Shown here: positions 53,884-62,988 of the stretch, piece after piece | Layout: every line of letters starts with the position of its first letter | Position numbering within the stretch: the first letter of the stretch is position 1 | DNA from: Paraflavitalea sp. CAU 1676 | GTDB lineage: Bacteria; Bacteroidota; Bacteroidia; Chitinophagales; Chitinophagaceae | Assembly: GCF_029223285.1 (NCBI RefSeq) | Contig: NZ_JARHUJ010000001.1 | Span: 744,001 to 808,000, forward strand | Reading direction: 5' to 3' | Length of the DNA stretch: 64,000 nucleotides | Made by a program: the position numbers and the translations under genes | The notes under the pieces: model-generated | What the model saw: only the letters and a program-made list of their open reading frames with translations | Databases searched by the model: none | Told to the model about the DNA's origin: nothing

Positions 53884-55179
53884 ATGAAGAAGAACTTCAT
53901 TAGTTATATATCGGGTCTGCTTGTAGTGTTGACTATCATGTCGTCCTGCAAGAAGGAGATCGGGAGCCTGAATGGTTCTACGATCGAAGAGCTTTCGTCG
54001 AACGCGACTAAATTTCAGTTGAACAACGTGGTAACGGGTACAGAATCGGGGATGCGCAATTCGCTCGATTTCTACCTGGATGCGGTGGGCATGATCGGAC
54101 GGGAGATGTACCGGTTTGCCGGTTCGGAGCCCCGTTATACTACCGACCTGCTTGGCGGTGGCAGCGCTACGTTGAATAACAATACGTTTTACCTGACCAA
54201 TTCCTGGAATTCTCGTTACAGGGTGGTGAAGAATTGTAATATATTGATCCAGGCTACCAATAATTCTTCCCTGGTGAAACCGGAAGAAAAGAAGGGTTAC
54301 CTGGGTTTTGCCAAGACTATCAAAGCGTATGAGCTATTGCTTAACCTGAACCTGACCCAAAACAACGGGATCCGCATCGAGGTGGCAAATCCCGATAGTC
54401 TTGGGCCGGTGGTGTTGTATCCGGAAGCGCTCACTACCATTGCGGGTTTATTGGATGAGGCAAAAACCGACCTCACTGGTTCCGTGTTTGCGTTCAAGAC
54501 TACCCTGGGCTTCAATGAACCGGCAGGATTTATCAAATTTAACCGCGCTCTGGCAGCCAGGGTGGCAGTGTACCGGCAGCAATGGGCGGCGGCATTGACA
54601 GCACTCAACGAATCGTTTTTCAACCTGAATGGGCCTTTCAATGCAGGAGCGGATCATATCTATTCCACGGGGCCCAATGATCAGCTGAATCTGACGTTCT
54701 TTCCACAGAATCAAAATGGGGAGATCAGGCTGGCGCATCCCTCTTATTCAATTGATATTACCCCGGGCGACGACCGGATCGCAAAAGCTACTTTGAGGAC
54801 GTCGGCTGCGTCTCTGGATAATCTCACCAGTAACCGCGATGTGTGGGTATATACGTCCAGTACGGCGTCCATGCCAATCATCCGTAATGAAGAGTTGATC
54901 CTGATCTATGCGGAGGCAAAGATCAACCTAACTCAATTTCCCGATGGTATTGTTGCGCTGAACCGTATCCGGACGGGGCATAACCTGCCACCTTATGCCG
55001 GTGGTATAACGCTGGCTGCCCTGACCACGGAAATGCTGAACCAGCGCCGGTTTTCGCTGTTCTTTGAAGGGCATCGCTGGGTGGACATGCGTCGTTACAA
55101 CCGCTTGAACCAGTTGCCGCTCGACAGGGCAGGGGATGATGTGTGGGAGAAATTCCCGCTGCCTTTAACGGAAATGTAA
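53884..55179 (+). CDS. SusD/RagB family outer-membrane lipoprotein
   Basis: 431 residues, on the short side for SusD. A lipoprotein signal peptide has the lipobox Cys at C22 (TIMSSC). The SusD helical fold has the usual NEELILIYAEAKINL, RRFSLFFEGHRWVDMRRY and a final KFPLPLTEM. It sits on the cell surface as the lid of the SusC barrel. It is followed by a strong terminator, so the pair forms a two-gene operon. Confidence 0.93.
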   Translation: MKKNFISYISGLLVVLTIMSSCKKEIGSLNGSTIEELSSNATKFQLNNVVTGTESGMRNSLDFYLDAVGMIGREMYRFAGSEPRYTTDLLGGGSATLNNNTFYLTNSWNSRYRVVKNCNILIQATNNSSLVKPEEKKGYLGFAKTIKAYELLLNLNLTQNNGIRIEVANPDSLGPVVLYPEALTTIAGLLDEAKTDLTGSVFAFKTTLGFNEPAGFIKFNRALAARVAVYRQQWAAALTALNESFFNLNGPFNAGADHIYSTGPNDQLNLTFFPQNQNGEIRLAHPSYSIDITPGDDRIAKATLRTSAASLDNLTSNRDVWVYTSSTASMPIIRNEELILIYAEAKINLTQFPDGIVALNRIRTGHNLPPYAGGITLAALTTEMLNQRRFSLFFEGHRWVDMRRYNRLNQLPLDRAGDDVWEKFPLPLTEM

Positions 55180-55197
55180 TTTATTGGTAATTAAACG

Positions 55198-55260
55198 CCT
55201 GACAGGATTGCCGGTACACGCAGATAAGCAAAAACCGGCAATAACCTGTCAGGTTTTTTA
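55198..55260 (+). terminator. Strong two-part terminator after susD
   Basis: Outer stem CCTGACAGG / CCTGTCAGG and inner stem ATTGCCGGT / ACCGGCAAT form a near-continuous 18-bp hairpin, followed by TTTTTTATTT. 18 bp past the stop. Confidence 0.9.
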
Positions 55261-55284
55261 TTTCCCGTTTTTGCCACATTCGCC

Positions 55285-55292
55285 TATTTTTG
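55285..55292 (+). promoter_or_regulatory. -7 box of purA
   Basis: TATTTTTG, 49 nt before the purA ATG. No -33 TTG at the right spacing is seen. Confidence 0.45.
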
Positions 55293-55341
55293 CCCTCCCG
55301 TTTCTTAGCGGATTCAGCAAATCATACAAATACTCAGATAG

Positions 55342-56604
55342 ATGGTTGATGTTTTATTAGGTCTTCAATGGGGCGACGAAGGCAAAGGGAAAATTGTGGA
55401 TTATTTTGCTCCTTCCTACGATGTTATAGCCCGGTTCCAGGGAGGTCCAAATGCAGGTCATACCCTGTATGTTAACGACAAGAAAGTAGTTCTGCATCAA
55501 ATCCCTTCCGGCATATTCCATGAGAATACCACCAACCTCATCGGTAATGGTGTGGTGCTGGATGCGGTGACCTTACGGAGGGAGTGCGATATCGTGCAAT
55601 CTTTTGGCGTTGACTTTCGCAAGAATCTCTATATTTCCGAAAGAACGCACCTGATCCTTCCTACGCACAGAGCGCTGGACAAGGCTTCTGAACTGCAGAA
55701 AGGCAATGAGAAGATCGGATCTACCCTGAAAGGGATCGGACCTGCCTATATGGATAAAACCGGCCGTAATGGTCTGCGTGTGGGAGACCTGCTCGATAAG
55801 AGCTTTACTACACAGTATATCAAGCTGCGTTTGAAGCACCAGAAGCTGCTCGACAGCATGAACTTCCATGAGGATATTTCGGCCTGGGAAGAAGAGTTCT
55901 TTGATGCCATCGAATTCATGCGCCAGTTCAAGATCGTTAATGGCGAATACTTTATAAATGACAAGATAAGCCAGGGCAAAAAAGTGCTGGCTGAAGGTGC
56001 ACAGGGCAGTATGCTGGATGTTGATTTCGGCACCTTCCCCTTTGTAACTTCTTCCAATACCATTTCTGCTGGTGTTTGTACCGGTTTGGGTGTAGCACCA
56101 CAGAAGATCCGCGACGTGATCGGTGTAACGAAGGCATACTGTACCCGCGTGGGCAGTGGCCCGTTCCCTACCGAACTGCACGACGCTACCGGCGAAGAGC
56201 TGCGTAAGATCGGTAACGAATTTGGCGCTACCACAGGACGTCCCCGCCGTTGTGGCTGGATCGACCTGGTGGCCCTGAACTTTGCCTGCATGGTAAACGG
56301 TGTAACCAAGCTGGTAATGACAAAGGCCGATGTATTGGATGCCTTTGAAGACCTGCAGGTGTGTACTTCCTACGTAGTTAATGGACAAAAGACCAGGCAG
56401 GTTCCATTCCAGATGACCAAAGTGAATATCGAGCCAGAGCTGAAGGCCTTCAAAGGCTGGAAGCAGGATACTTCCAAGCTGAAAACAGCTGCTGAACTGC
56501 CTGAGGTAATGAAGCAGTATGTTGCCTTCATCAATGAATATCTCGGTGTGAACGTGGCCTATATTTCCAATGGACCAGGCCGGGATCAATTGATAGAAAT
56601 ATAG
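55342..56604 (+). CDS. purA: Adenylosuccinate synthase
   Basis: 420 residues. The GTP loop is LGLQWGDEGKGKIVD, with FQGGPNAGHTLYV (general-acid His), IGPAYMDKTGRNGLRVGD and TTTGRPRRCGWIDL-like segments (here GATTGRPRRCGW). It joins IMP with aspartate in AMP synthesis. It is monocistronic, with a -7 box in the short gap after the SusD terminator. Confidence 0.97.
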   Translation: MVDVLLGLQWGDEGKGKIVDYFAPSYDVIARFQGGPNAGHTLYVNDKKVVLHQIPSGIFHENTTNLIGNGVVLDAVTLRRECDIVQSFGVDFRKNLYISERTHLILPTHRALDKASELQKGNEKIGSTLKGIGPAYMDKTGRNGLRVGDLLDKSFTTQYIKLRLKHQKLLDSMNFHEDISAWEEEFFDAIEFMRQFKIVNGEYFINDKISQGKKVLAEGAQGSMLDVDFGTFPFVTSSNTISAGVCTGLGVAPQKIRDVIGVTKAYCTRVGSGPFPTELHDATGEELRKIGNEFGATTGRPRRCGWIDLVALNFACMVNGVTKLVMTKADVLDAFEDLQVCTSYVVNGQKTRQVPFQMTKVNIEPELKAFKGWKQDTSKLKTAAELPEVMKQYVAFINEYLGVNVAYISNGPGRDQLIEI

Positions 56605-56824
56605 TATTTCTGTTGAAATATTTGTTTCTTTCGGAAGGGAATGTATCTTACTGAATATCCAATAGAACCGGTGCCCGATCGTAGTTGCAGCCCCTTGCGG
56701 AGATTAAAAATTATGGTTTTATTATGAGTGCTCAGTGGGCTGTTTTTACGAGTAAATTTTTTTAATAAAAAAGTTTGGCGAATTGAAAACTTCGCTGAAA
56801 TTTACAGCATAATCTTACCAGACA

Positions 56825-57289
56825 ATGGCAGCAAAATCTGACAAAGAAAAAAAGACCGGCGGCAGTCCTGCACCAAAGTCTTCTAAGGAAACTCCTAAAA
56901 AAGCCTCGCCAAAATCTAAGAAAGAAGAGGATGAGGATGATGAAGACCTTGAGGATGATGATACCGAAACAACACCCAAAGCCTCCAAGAAAGGAAGTAA
57001 GACTGCTTCCAAGAAAGGAGACGAGGAGGATGACGATGATGATGACGACGTCGAAGACGACGAAGTAGATGATTGGGATAAGGTAGAGGAAGACGAGGAG
57101 TGGGATCCTGACTTCGAAGAATTTGATTTACCTAAGTCGAAGACCAAGAAAGCTGGTTCAGGCGGTGGTAGTACTGGTGCAGGTAAGAAAAGTGCCAAAG
57201 ATGATGACGATCTTGGCATCGATGATGAATTCAAAGACATGGATCTCTTCAACGATCGTGGTTTTGACGATGAGGAGGATGATTTTTAA
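56825..57289 (+). CDS. Highly charged low-complexity protein (Lys/Ser then Asp/Glu blocks)
   Basis: 154 residues. A Lys/Ser/Pro-rich start is followed by alternating blocks of Lys and long Asp/Glu runs (DDDDDDDVEDDEVDDWDKVEE region), then a Gly/Ser linker and an acidic end (DDEEDDF). There is no signal peptide and the protein is probably disordered. Similar acidic proteins are frequent in Bacteroidota and are often misnamed. The conserved-looking motif WDPDFEEFDLP and the tail DLFNDRGFDDEE suggest a real protein. Its function is unknown. Confidence 0.6.
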   Translation: MAAKSDKEKKTGGSPAPKSSKETPKKASPKSKKEEDEDDEDLEDDDTETTPKASKKGSKTASKKGDEEDDDDDDDVEDDEVDDWDKVEEDEEWDPDFEEFDLPKSKTKKAGSGGGSTGAGKKSAKDDDDLGIDDEFKDMDLFNDRGFDDEEDDF

Positions 57290-57319
57290 TCAACGCGTTG
57301 ATGAGGCGCTACTGCAATA

Positions 57320-58609
57320 GTGAGCAGAGGTTTTACATCATTCCCGATAAAAGATTTTCAGCAAACAAAATTGCAAATGTTGAACTGGTGCAACCGGTTC
57401 AACATTTGTTGTTTCTTAGATAACCAGCATTATCCTTCCGCTCTCCATCGTTATGAATGTTTGCTGGCAGCCGGCGCGACACACACGTTACAGGCAACAA
57501 CCGGCGACAATGCTTTCTCCCTTCTACGTAGTTTCTATGAGCTCCACAAAGATTGGCTCTTTGGTCACCTTGCTTATGACCTCAAGAATGAGCTGGAGCC
57601 TTTGACCAGTAATCACCCCGATGGTATTGGCTTTCCCGACCTGTTCTTTTATGTGCCAGCAGTGATCCTGCAACTCGGAGAAACTGAGTTGATGATCGGT
57701 ACGTTGCAGGACGATGCCGAAAGTATTTTCGAGGCCATCATGGAGATGCCAGCGGAAGACCAGGTTAAAAAGGGCGGAGGTTTCTCTGTTCAGCCGCGGT
57801 TTACGCGCGATGAATACCTACAGGTGATCAAAGATCTGCAGCAGCATATTCTCCGTGGTGATTGCTATGAGATCAATTTTTGTCAGGAGTTTTATGCAAC
57901 AGCGGTCATCGATCCCTGGCAGGTATATCATGCCTTGTGCGAGGCTTCGCCCAATCCATTTGCAGCCTTTTACAGATCGGGTGATCAATATTTAATGTGT
58001 GCTAGCCCCGAGCGTTACCTCAATAAGCAGGGGCAGCGTCTGTTCTCGCAACCGATCAAGGGTACCTGGCAGCGGGACATTACCAATCAGGTATCTGATC
58101 AGGAGAACAAGGAGCAGTTGTTTCATAGTGCCAAAGACCGTTCGGAGAATGTGATGGTGGTAGACCTGGTGCGCAACGACTTGTCGAAGGTATGTGAAGA
58201 GGGGAGTGTGCAGGTGGACGAGTTGTTTGGTATCTATAGTTTTCCGCAGGTGCATCAGATGATCTCTACCGTAAGTGGTATGCTGCGACCGGATGTGCAT
58301 TTTATCGATGCCATCAGGGATACTTTCCCGATGGGGTCTATGACCGGGGCACCTAAACGAAGGGTAATGGAATTGATCGAGCAGTATGAACGTACCCGGC
58401 GGGGACTGTTTTCTGGTTCGGTGGGGTACATTACGCCCGAAGGCAATTTCGACTTCAATGTGGTGATCCGCAGTATTCTCTATAATTCTGCAACTCAATA
58501 TCTTTCTTACCAGGTAGGTTCTGGGATCACTTTTTATAGCGACCCGGTGGGCGAATATGAAGAGTGCCTGCTGAAGGCGGCCGCTATCCGGCGGGTGCTG
58601 GGTGGGTAA
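57320..58609 (+). CDS. pabB: Aminodeoxychorismate synthase component I-like enzyme
   Basis: 429 residues, GTG start, 30 bp after the acidic protein gene. The chorismate-utilising core has GDCYEINFCQEFYA, QPIKGTWQR, VDLVRNDLSKVCEEGSVQV, FPMGSMTGAPKRRVMELIEQ and SGSVGYITPEGNFDFNVVIR. This fits PabB (chorismate to 4-amino-4-deoxychorismate, for folate) better than TrpE because the PIKGT segment has the PabB-type Lys. The glutaminase partner is not adjacent. An in-frame ATG at 57377 is a possible alternative start. Confidence 0.85.
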   Translation: MSRGFTSFPIKDFQQTKLQMLNWCNRFNICCFLDNQHYPSALHRYECLLAAGATHTLQATTGDNAFSLLRSFYELHKDWLFGHLAYDLKNELEPLTSNHPDGIGFPDLFFYVPAVILQLGETELMIGTLQDDAESIFEAIMEMPAEDQVKKGGGFSVQPRFTRDEYLQVIKDLQQHILRGDCYEINFCQEFYATAVIDPWQVYHALCEASPNPFAAFYRSGDQYLMCASPERYLNKQGQRLFSQPIKGTWQRDITNQVSDQENKEQLFHSAKDRSENVMVVDLVRNDLSKVCEEGSVQVDELFGIYSFPQVHQMISTVSGMLRPDVHFIDAIRDTFPMGSMTGAPKRRVMELIEQYERTRRGLFSGSVGYITPEGNFDFNVVIRSILYNSATQYLSYQVGSGITFYSDPVGEYEECLLKAAAIRRVLGG

Positions 58610-58644
58610 CTGCTGCTGGCGCCAGCTTTTAACTCTCTGACATG

Positions 58645-58680
58645 AAAAGGGTGGGCTACTTTCTCAGAAATAGCCCACCC
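58645..58680 (-). terminator. Terminator after the lytic transglycosylase gene
   Basis: Perfect 10-bp stem (GGGTGGGCTA / TAGCCCACCC), 12-nt loop, then TTTTC on the minus strand. It lies 17 bp past the minus-strand stop, between convergent genes. Confidence 0.75.
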
Positions 58681-58696
58681 CATATACTGAAGCTGT

Positions 58697-59797
58697 TTAC
58701 TTTACTTCTTTGGCTGCTACGGTTGCACCGCTGAGCAACATTTGAACTGATTCGTTCAGGATAGCGTACTTATTGGCCTGGAACACTTCCATCTTATCGG
58801 AAGGAAGCTTGAGTTCGTAGGCATTATCGGCACTGGCCATTTTCTTGTCGAAGTCGGGATTATACCTGTTGAAGGTATTTTGATCCATAGAAATGTGACG
58901 GGCGATCACCGCTGAATGGTACTTACCGGATACGGTTACACTCTTTGTATTGGTAAGTTCAGATGCGCTCAGGTCCCTGCGGAGCAGGTACGTGGCGGTA
59001 ACACCCATTTGTTCTTTGGCTTCGGCCTTGGTGAGTGTGGTTACACTTCCCTGACCTTCAAAGATATAATGCGTTCCAATGAACTTCTTTACGTGCGTCC
59101 TGGATTCGGCCGGCAGGTAATACTGCAGGTTCCAGAAGTTGCGGCTTCCGCTTTTGCGGATAGCACTGTATACGTTGCCGGGGCCACCGTTGTAGGCAGC
59201 GATGACCAGTAACCAGTCACCAAACTCGGTATACAGATCTTTCAGGTACTTGGCGGCGGCGTGCGTACTCTTGTAATAGTCCTTACGCTCGTCGTAGGTA
59301 CGGTTTACTTTAAGACCCAGGATGCGGGCGGTAGCCGGCATCAACTGCCAGGGGCCTACGGCGCCTGCCCAGGAAACAGCTGAACGTTTAAGTCTGGATT
59401 CAATTACGGCCAGGTATTTCAGCTCGGTGGGAAGGCCATACTGACCCAGGATGTTCTCCATCATGGTAAAGTACGGGCGACCCCAATCCTTGATCTCCAT
59501 CAGGTCTTCTGTGTTCTTCTCCATATAGTCCTGTACGAAACTGATGGCGCGTGGGTTCAGCCTTACAGTCGAATTAGCTTCGAACAGTGAGGTAAAACCC
59601 GGATCGGCCAGAGAATCTGACTTAGCGGGAGACTGAATCGTGTCATTCAACACGATGGTTGCCTTTAGTTTACGGGCTTGTGTTGATTTGGCTGCAGGCT
59701 TTTGGTTAGAGGTTTTTTTCTTTCCTCCGGTATCAAACGCCATGAGTAACCACACCAGACTTAAAACGCTGGCATAAAATAGCTTTCTTTTCATCAT
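58697..59797 (-). CDS. Membrane-bound lytic transglycosylase (MltD-like SLT domain)
   Basis: 366 residues. A signal or anchor helix at the start (MKRKLFYASVLSLVWLLMA) is followed by a Lys/Ser/Thr linker. The SLT domain has catalytic E133 in LAVIESRLK, then SWAGAVGPWQLMPATAR and AYNGGPGNVYSAI. It cleaves glycan strands to 1,6-anhydro products. The C-terminal part (about 280-350, FNRYNPDF) may be a degenerate LysM-like region. Confidence 0.9.
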   Translation of the reverse strand: MMKRKLFYASVLSLVWLLMAFDTGGKKKTSNQKPAAKSTQARKLKATIVLNDTIQSPAKSDSLADPGFTSLFEANSTVRLNPRAISFVQDYMEKNTEDLMEIKDWGRPYFTMMENILGQYGLPTELKYLAVIESRLKRSAVSWAGAVGPWQLMPATARILGLKVNRTYDERKDYYKSTHAAAKYLKDLYTEFGDWLLVIAAYNGGPGNVYSAIRKSGSRNFWNLQYYLPAESRTHVKKFIGTHYIFEGQGSVTTLTKAEAKEQMGVTATYLLRRDLSASELTNTKSVTVSGKYHSAVIARHISMDQNTFNRYNPDFDKKMASADNAYELKLPSDKMEVFQANKYAILNESVQMLLSGATVAAKEVK

Positions 59798-59942
59798 CGT
59801 TTTTTTAGCACAACAATGCCGACTCTCAGGTATGGATTAAACGGATGATGTTTTAAATAGGTAAAGGATCGTCTTTGATAGGATAGAAGAAAAAGGTTGA
59901 GCAGAAGATGACGCCGGGGAGTCGAGATTTGGGCCTTTCATG

Positions 59943-61424
59943 TTATCCGGCGAACCTGTACTGCAGCATCCACTGTTGGGATAGCTGGAGCAAATATAAT
60001 TCGCGGAATCGGTTCGTCATAATCTGCAGACCATAAGGCATGCCATTACTGTGCCAAAAAAGCGGGATTGAGATACCGGGAATGCCGGTCAGGTTGGAAA
60101 AAACTGTAAAAATGTCAGCCAGGTACATGGCGATGGGATCGTCCATTTTTTCGCCCAGCTGGAAGGCGGTGGTGGGAGCGGTGGGCAGGATGAGCGCGTC
60201 GAACTGGTTGAATACCATATTCGTCTTTTCGACCAATAGTTGTCTTACTTGCTGGGCCTTCGTAAAATAGGCATCGTAATACCCCGCGCTCAGTACGAAG
60301 GTGCCAAGCATGATCCGGCGCTTGACTTCCCAGCCAAACCCGTCAGATCGGCTGGTCTTATAAAAATCTGTTAAGGAGAGGTCTTTTTTTTCCACATCGG
60401 GTGTCCGGTAGCCATATTTTACCCCATCGAAGCGCGATAAGTTGGAGGAAGCTTCGGCGGTGGTCAGGACGTAATAGGTGGGTACGATGTAGTCTAAATA
60501 CTCAAAATCGACTGCTTCTACGGTATGTCCGTCGGCGCGGAGCTTATCGATCAGACCGAAGATATTGGTCCTTATTTCTTCATCGAGTGCCGGGCTTTCC
60601 AGGGCTTCTTTGAAATAAGCGATCCGTAAAGACGTTGGTTTTGAATCGATTGCAGCAGAGTAGGCCGGTACTTCTTCAGTTGCCACGGTGCTGTCGAATT
60701 CGTCGGGACCGGCGATTGTTTCGAGTGTGCGGGCCACGTCGGGCACGTTGTTGGCGAAAATACCGATCTGGTCGAAGGAGGAGGCATAGGCAATGAGGCC
60801 AAACCGGGAGATGCGGCCATAGGTGGGTTTGAGGCCCACTATACCACAAAAGTCGGCCGGCTGGCGTACCGATCCACCAGTATCGCTGCCCAGGCTCACC
60901 ATACAAAGGGCGGCTTGTACAGCAACGGCGGCGCCACCGGATGAACCACCGGGTACCCGGCTTTCGTCGATGGCGTTGAGTACGCTACCGTGTGCAGAGT
61001 TTTCGTTGGTGGAACCCATCGCAAACTCATCGCAGTTGGTATTACCTATTATAATGGCCTCTTCGGCGAGGAGACGTTCTACGGCGGTTGCACTATAGAT
61101 CGAGGTGAAGTTGCCGAGGATCTTCGAAGCGGCAGAGACGGGATGGTCTTTGTAGCAGATCACATCCTTGAGGGCGATCACTACTCCATGGAGTTTACCC
61201 AACGGCTTGCCGGCTGCACGTTGTGCATCCAGTTTAGCTGCCAACTGCAAAGCCTCCACGTCGTAGACCTGGAGGTATGCATTCAGATGGCGTTTCTGAT
61301 CAATATTTTTCAAATAATGCTGTACTGCGGCTACGCAAGTGGTAGCGCCAGAAAGCAGATCAGCATGGTAATGGGTTATTGACTGGTAGGTAAACAAATC
61401 CTCGTGCCGGCTTTGAGAGAACAA
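59943..61424 (-). CDS. gatA: Glutamyl/aspartyl-tRNA amidotransferase subunit A
   Basis: 493 residues, amidase-signature fold. The catalytic triad is K86 in IALKDVI, S161 in PGGSSGGAAVAV and S185 in SDTGGSVRQP, with the GatA spacing of 75 and 24 residues. With GatB and GatC it corrects mischarged Glu-tRNA(Gln) and/or Asp-tRNA(Asn). Neither gatB nor gatC is in the window. It lies 32 bp after tatA on the same strand. Confidence 0.95.
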   Translation of the reverse strand: MFSQSRHEDLFTYQSITHYHADLLSGATTCVAAVQHYLKNIDQKRHLNAYLQVYDVEALQLAAKLDAQRAAGKPLGKLHGVVIALKDVICYKDHPVSAASKILGNFTSIYSATAVERLLAEEAIIIGNTNCDEFAMGSTNENSAHGSVLNAIDESRVPGGSSGGAAVAVQAALCMVSLGSDTGGSVRQPADFCGIVGLKPTYGRISRFGLIAYASSFDQIGIFANNVPDVARTLETIAGPDEFDSTVATEEVPAYSAAIDSKPTSLRIAYFKEALESPALDEEIRTNIFGLIDKLRADGHTVEAVDFEYLDYIVPTYYVLTTAEASSNLSRFDGVKYGYRTPDVEKKDLSLTDFYKTSRSDGFGWEVKRRIMLGTFVLSAGYYDAYFTKAQQVRQLLVEKTNMVFNQFDALILPTAPTTAFQLGEKMDDPIAMYLADIFTVFSNLTGIPGISIPLFWHSNGMPYGLQIMTNRFRELYLLQLSQQWMLQYRFAG

Positions 61425-61456
61425 ATCGGTTTGGTATCCCCTTTATGGAAGATGAA

Positions 61457-61687
61457 TTATTGAGCGGGAGTAGTAGGCGCTTTTTTGTCCTTCTCGTTCA
61501 TGCCGTCTTCAATCTCTTTCTTCACATTGCTCTTGGCATCGTTGAATTCGCGGATACCTTTACCGATACCCCTCATGAATTCAGGGATCTTACGGCCACC
61601 GAACAGGATCAGTACAGCCAGAACGATCAGCACCCACTCCATACCACCAGGCATCGAGATCATCAGTAAATTGTTAGCTACAAGCAT
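61457..61687 (-). CDS. tatA: Twin-arginine translocase subunit TatA/TatE
   Basis: 76 residues: an N-terminal transmembrane helix (MEWVLIVLAVLILFGG), the hinge GGRKIPEFMRGIGKGI, an amphipathic helix and an acidic/Lys tail. It forms the pore of the Tat pathway for folded proteins with TatC, which is not in the window. It is likely first in a transcript that continues into gatA. Confidence 0.93.
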   Translation of the reverse strand: MLVANNLLMISMPGGMEWVLIVLAVLILFGGRKIPEFMRGIGKGIREFNDAKSNVKKEIEDGMNEKDKKAPTTPAQ

Positions 61688-62495
61688 GGTACTCTTTAAT
61701 TTTTGAATGAAGTACGAAATTACATCTTTTCATAGGTAAAACGCATAATGCACAGCACAAATTACCTGCAATTACTACCCAAATAAGGTATTTCACTTGC
61801 GGTTAACAAAGTAGGGGAGGCGTAGAACATAAGTGGGTAGGGGCATTCCGGCGAATCTGTTGTAATGACCGGAAGAACAAACGGTTGCACGGAGAATGAT
61901 TGCTCACCTTTTTATAATATATAGCCGCAGTCCTGGAGAAATGTGAGCAGGTGCTGGTGGGGTATAGGGAGCCCAGCCACACGCAATGGAATCATCTGGT
62001 GCTGCGCTTTACCATGAACTTTCCTGGACCGGGACTGATAGGGTCCTCGGTCGGGATTTGTTCGTGTTTGATTCGGTGTTAAAGCGCACTTTCCTAAAAG
62101 AATACCGAAGAAGGAGCGAAGAAGGACATAATGAAAGGCGAAGAAAAAGGGGCTGGGGGTAGCAGGGTTGGCGATGGAAAAAGGCCGGGGAGCGAACGGG
62201 GGAAGCATGGGGCAGTGTTTGCGGACCGATTTACAGGAGGGAAGGTGTGGTGGGGGGGGCGAGGTTTTTGGAAGACGAAGGGGAGCGGGGCAGGTAGGCC
62301 CGGAGAATGGTAAGGAGCGCCAGAGAAGGCGGCGAAAGCCAGGCGTGCGAGCGATGGAGCTCTACAGGGCCAGGCACCGGGATCGTGGGTAATCAGGCAT
62401 ATGGCCGGGTACACACAGAAGGGGGGGGCAGGGATGGCCTGCCTTATAATATGATAACTACGAGCTGCCGGAGCCGATTAGGGCCAGCAGGGGCA
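61688..62495. other. Long gene-free gap with a G-rich stretch
   Basis: About 860 bp lie between tatA and rplS with no convincing coding region. From 62090 to 62440 the plus strand is strongly purine/G-rich, including two G8 tracts (62252-62259 and 62421-62428) and many GGG runs. Overlapping open frames on both strands look compositional, not coding. The part before 62090 shows no repeat or known RNA. Confidence 0.5.
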
Positions 62496-62523
62496 TAAAA
62501 AAGCGGAACCCGAAGGTTCCGCT
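62496..62523 (-). terminator. Intrinsic terminator after rplS
   Basis: Perfect 9-bp stem (AGCGGAACC / GGTTCCGCT), CGAA tetraloop, T-run on the minus strand. 26 bp past the rplS stop. Confidence 0.9.
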
Positions 62524-62549
62524 CCGTATATCTTGTAACGAGCTGAAGT

Positions 62550-62927
62550 TTAGCCTTGTGCAGCGACAGCCATACGTTTTTCCTTGATACGAGCGCTTTT
62601 ACCGCTACGCTTACGTTGGAAGAACAGCTTGGCGCGACGAACACGACCTACCTTGTTCAGTTCAATAGACTCGATGTTGGGAGAGAAGAAGGGGAAAGTC
62701 CTTTCAACACCTACTCCGTCAGAAATCTTGCGAACGGTGAAAGTAGCAGTACCACCAGTACCCTGACGCTTGATTACATCACCACGGAAACCCTGGATAC
62801 GCTCTTTACCACCTTCAATAATCTTATAGTTTACGGTAATGTTGTCACCCGCTTTAAACTTCGGGAACTCTTTACTACCGGTCAGTTGCTCGTGTACGAA
62901 TTGAACTGCTGCGTTCATGATCTTCAA
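62550..62927 (-). CDS. rplS: 50S ribosomal protein L19
   Basis: 125 residues. The family core is [20 protein letters not shown] and the [13 protein letters not shown] strand, then [19 protein letters not shown] and a basic C-terminus with [19 protein letters not shown] -7 box (TACCTTTG, 62948-62941) lies 13 nt before the start. A strong terminator follows. It is monocistronic, without the rimM/trmD operon seen in other phyla. Confidence 0.97.
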   Translation of the reverse strand: MKIMNAAVQFVHEQLTGSKEFPKFKAGDNITVNYKIIEGGKERIQGFRGDVIKRQGTGGTATFTVRKISDGVGVERTFPFFSPNIESIELNKVGRVRRAKLFFQRKRSGKSARIKEKRMAVAAQG

Positions 62928-62940
62928 ATTTTAAGGAGGG

Positions 62941-62948
62941 CAAAGGTA
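62941..62948 (-). promoter_or_regulatory. -7 box of rplS
   Basis: On the minus strand TACCTTTG, 13 nt before the rplS ATG, between the RNase Y stop and rplS. Confidence 0.55.
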
Positions 62949-62988
62949 ACTGTTTATTTCAATTTTCGGCTATTTCTACCGAATTTAT

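Noticed and set aside
62094-62414. Overlapping open frames on both strands in the G-rich gap
   Set aside because: The translations are biased by composition (Pro/Phe on one strand, Gly/Arg on the other), with no domain and no promoter.
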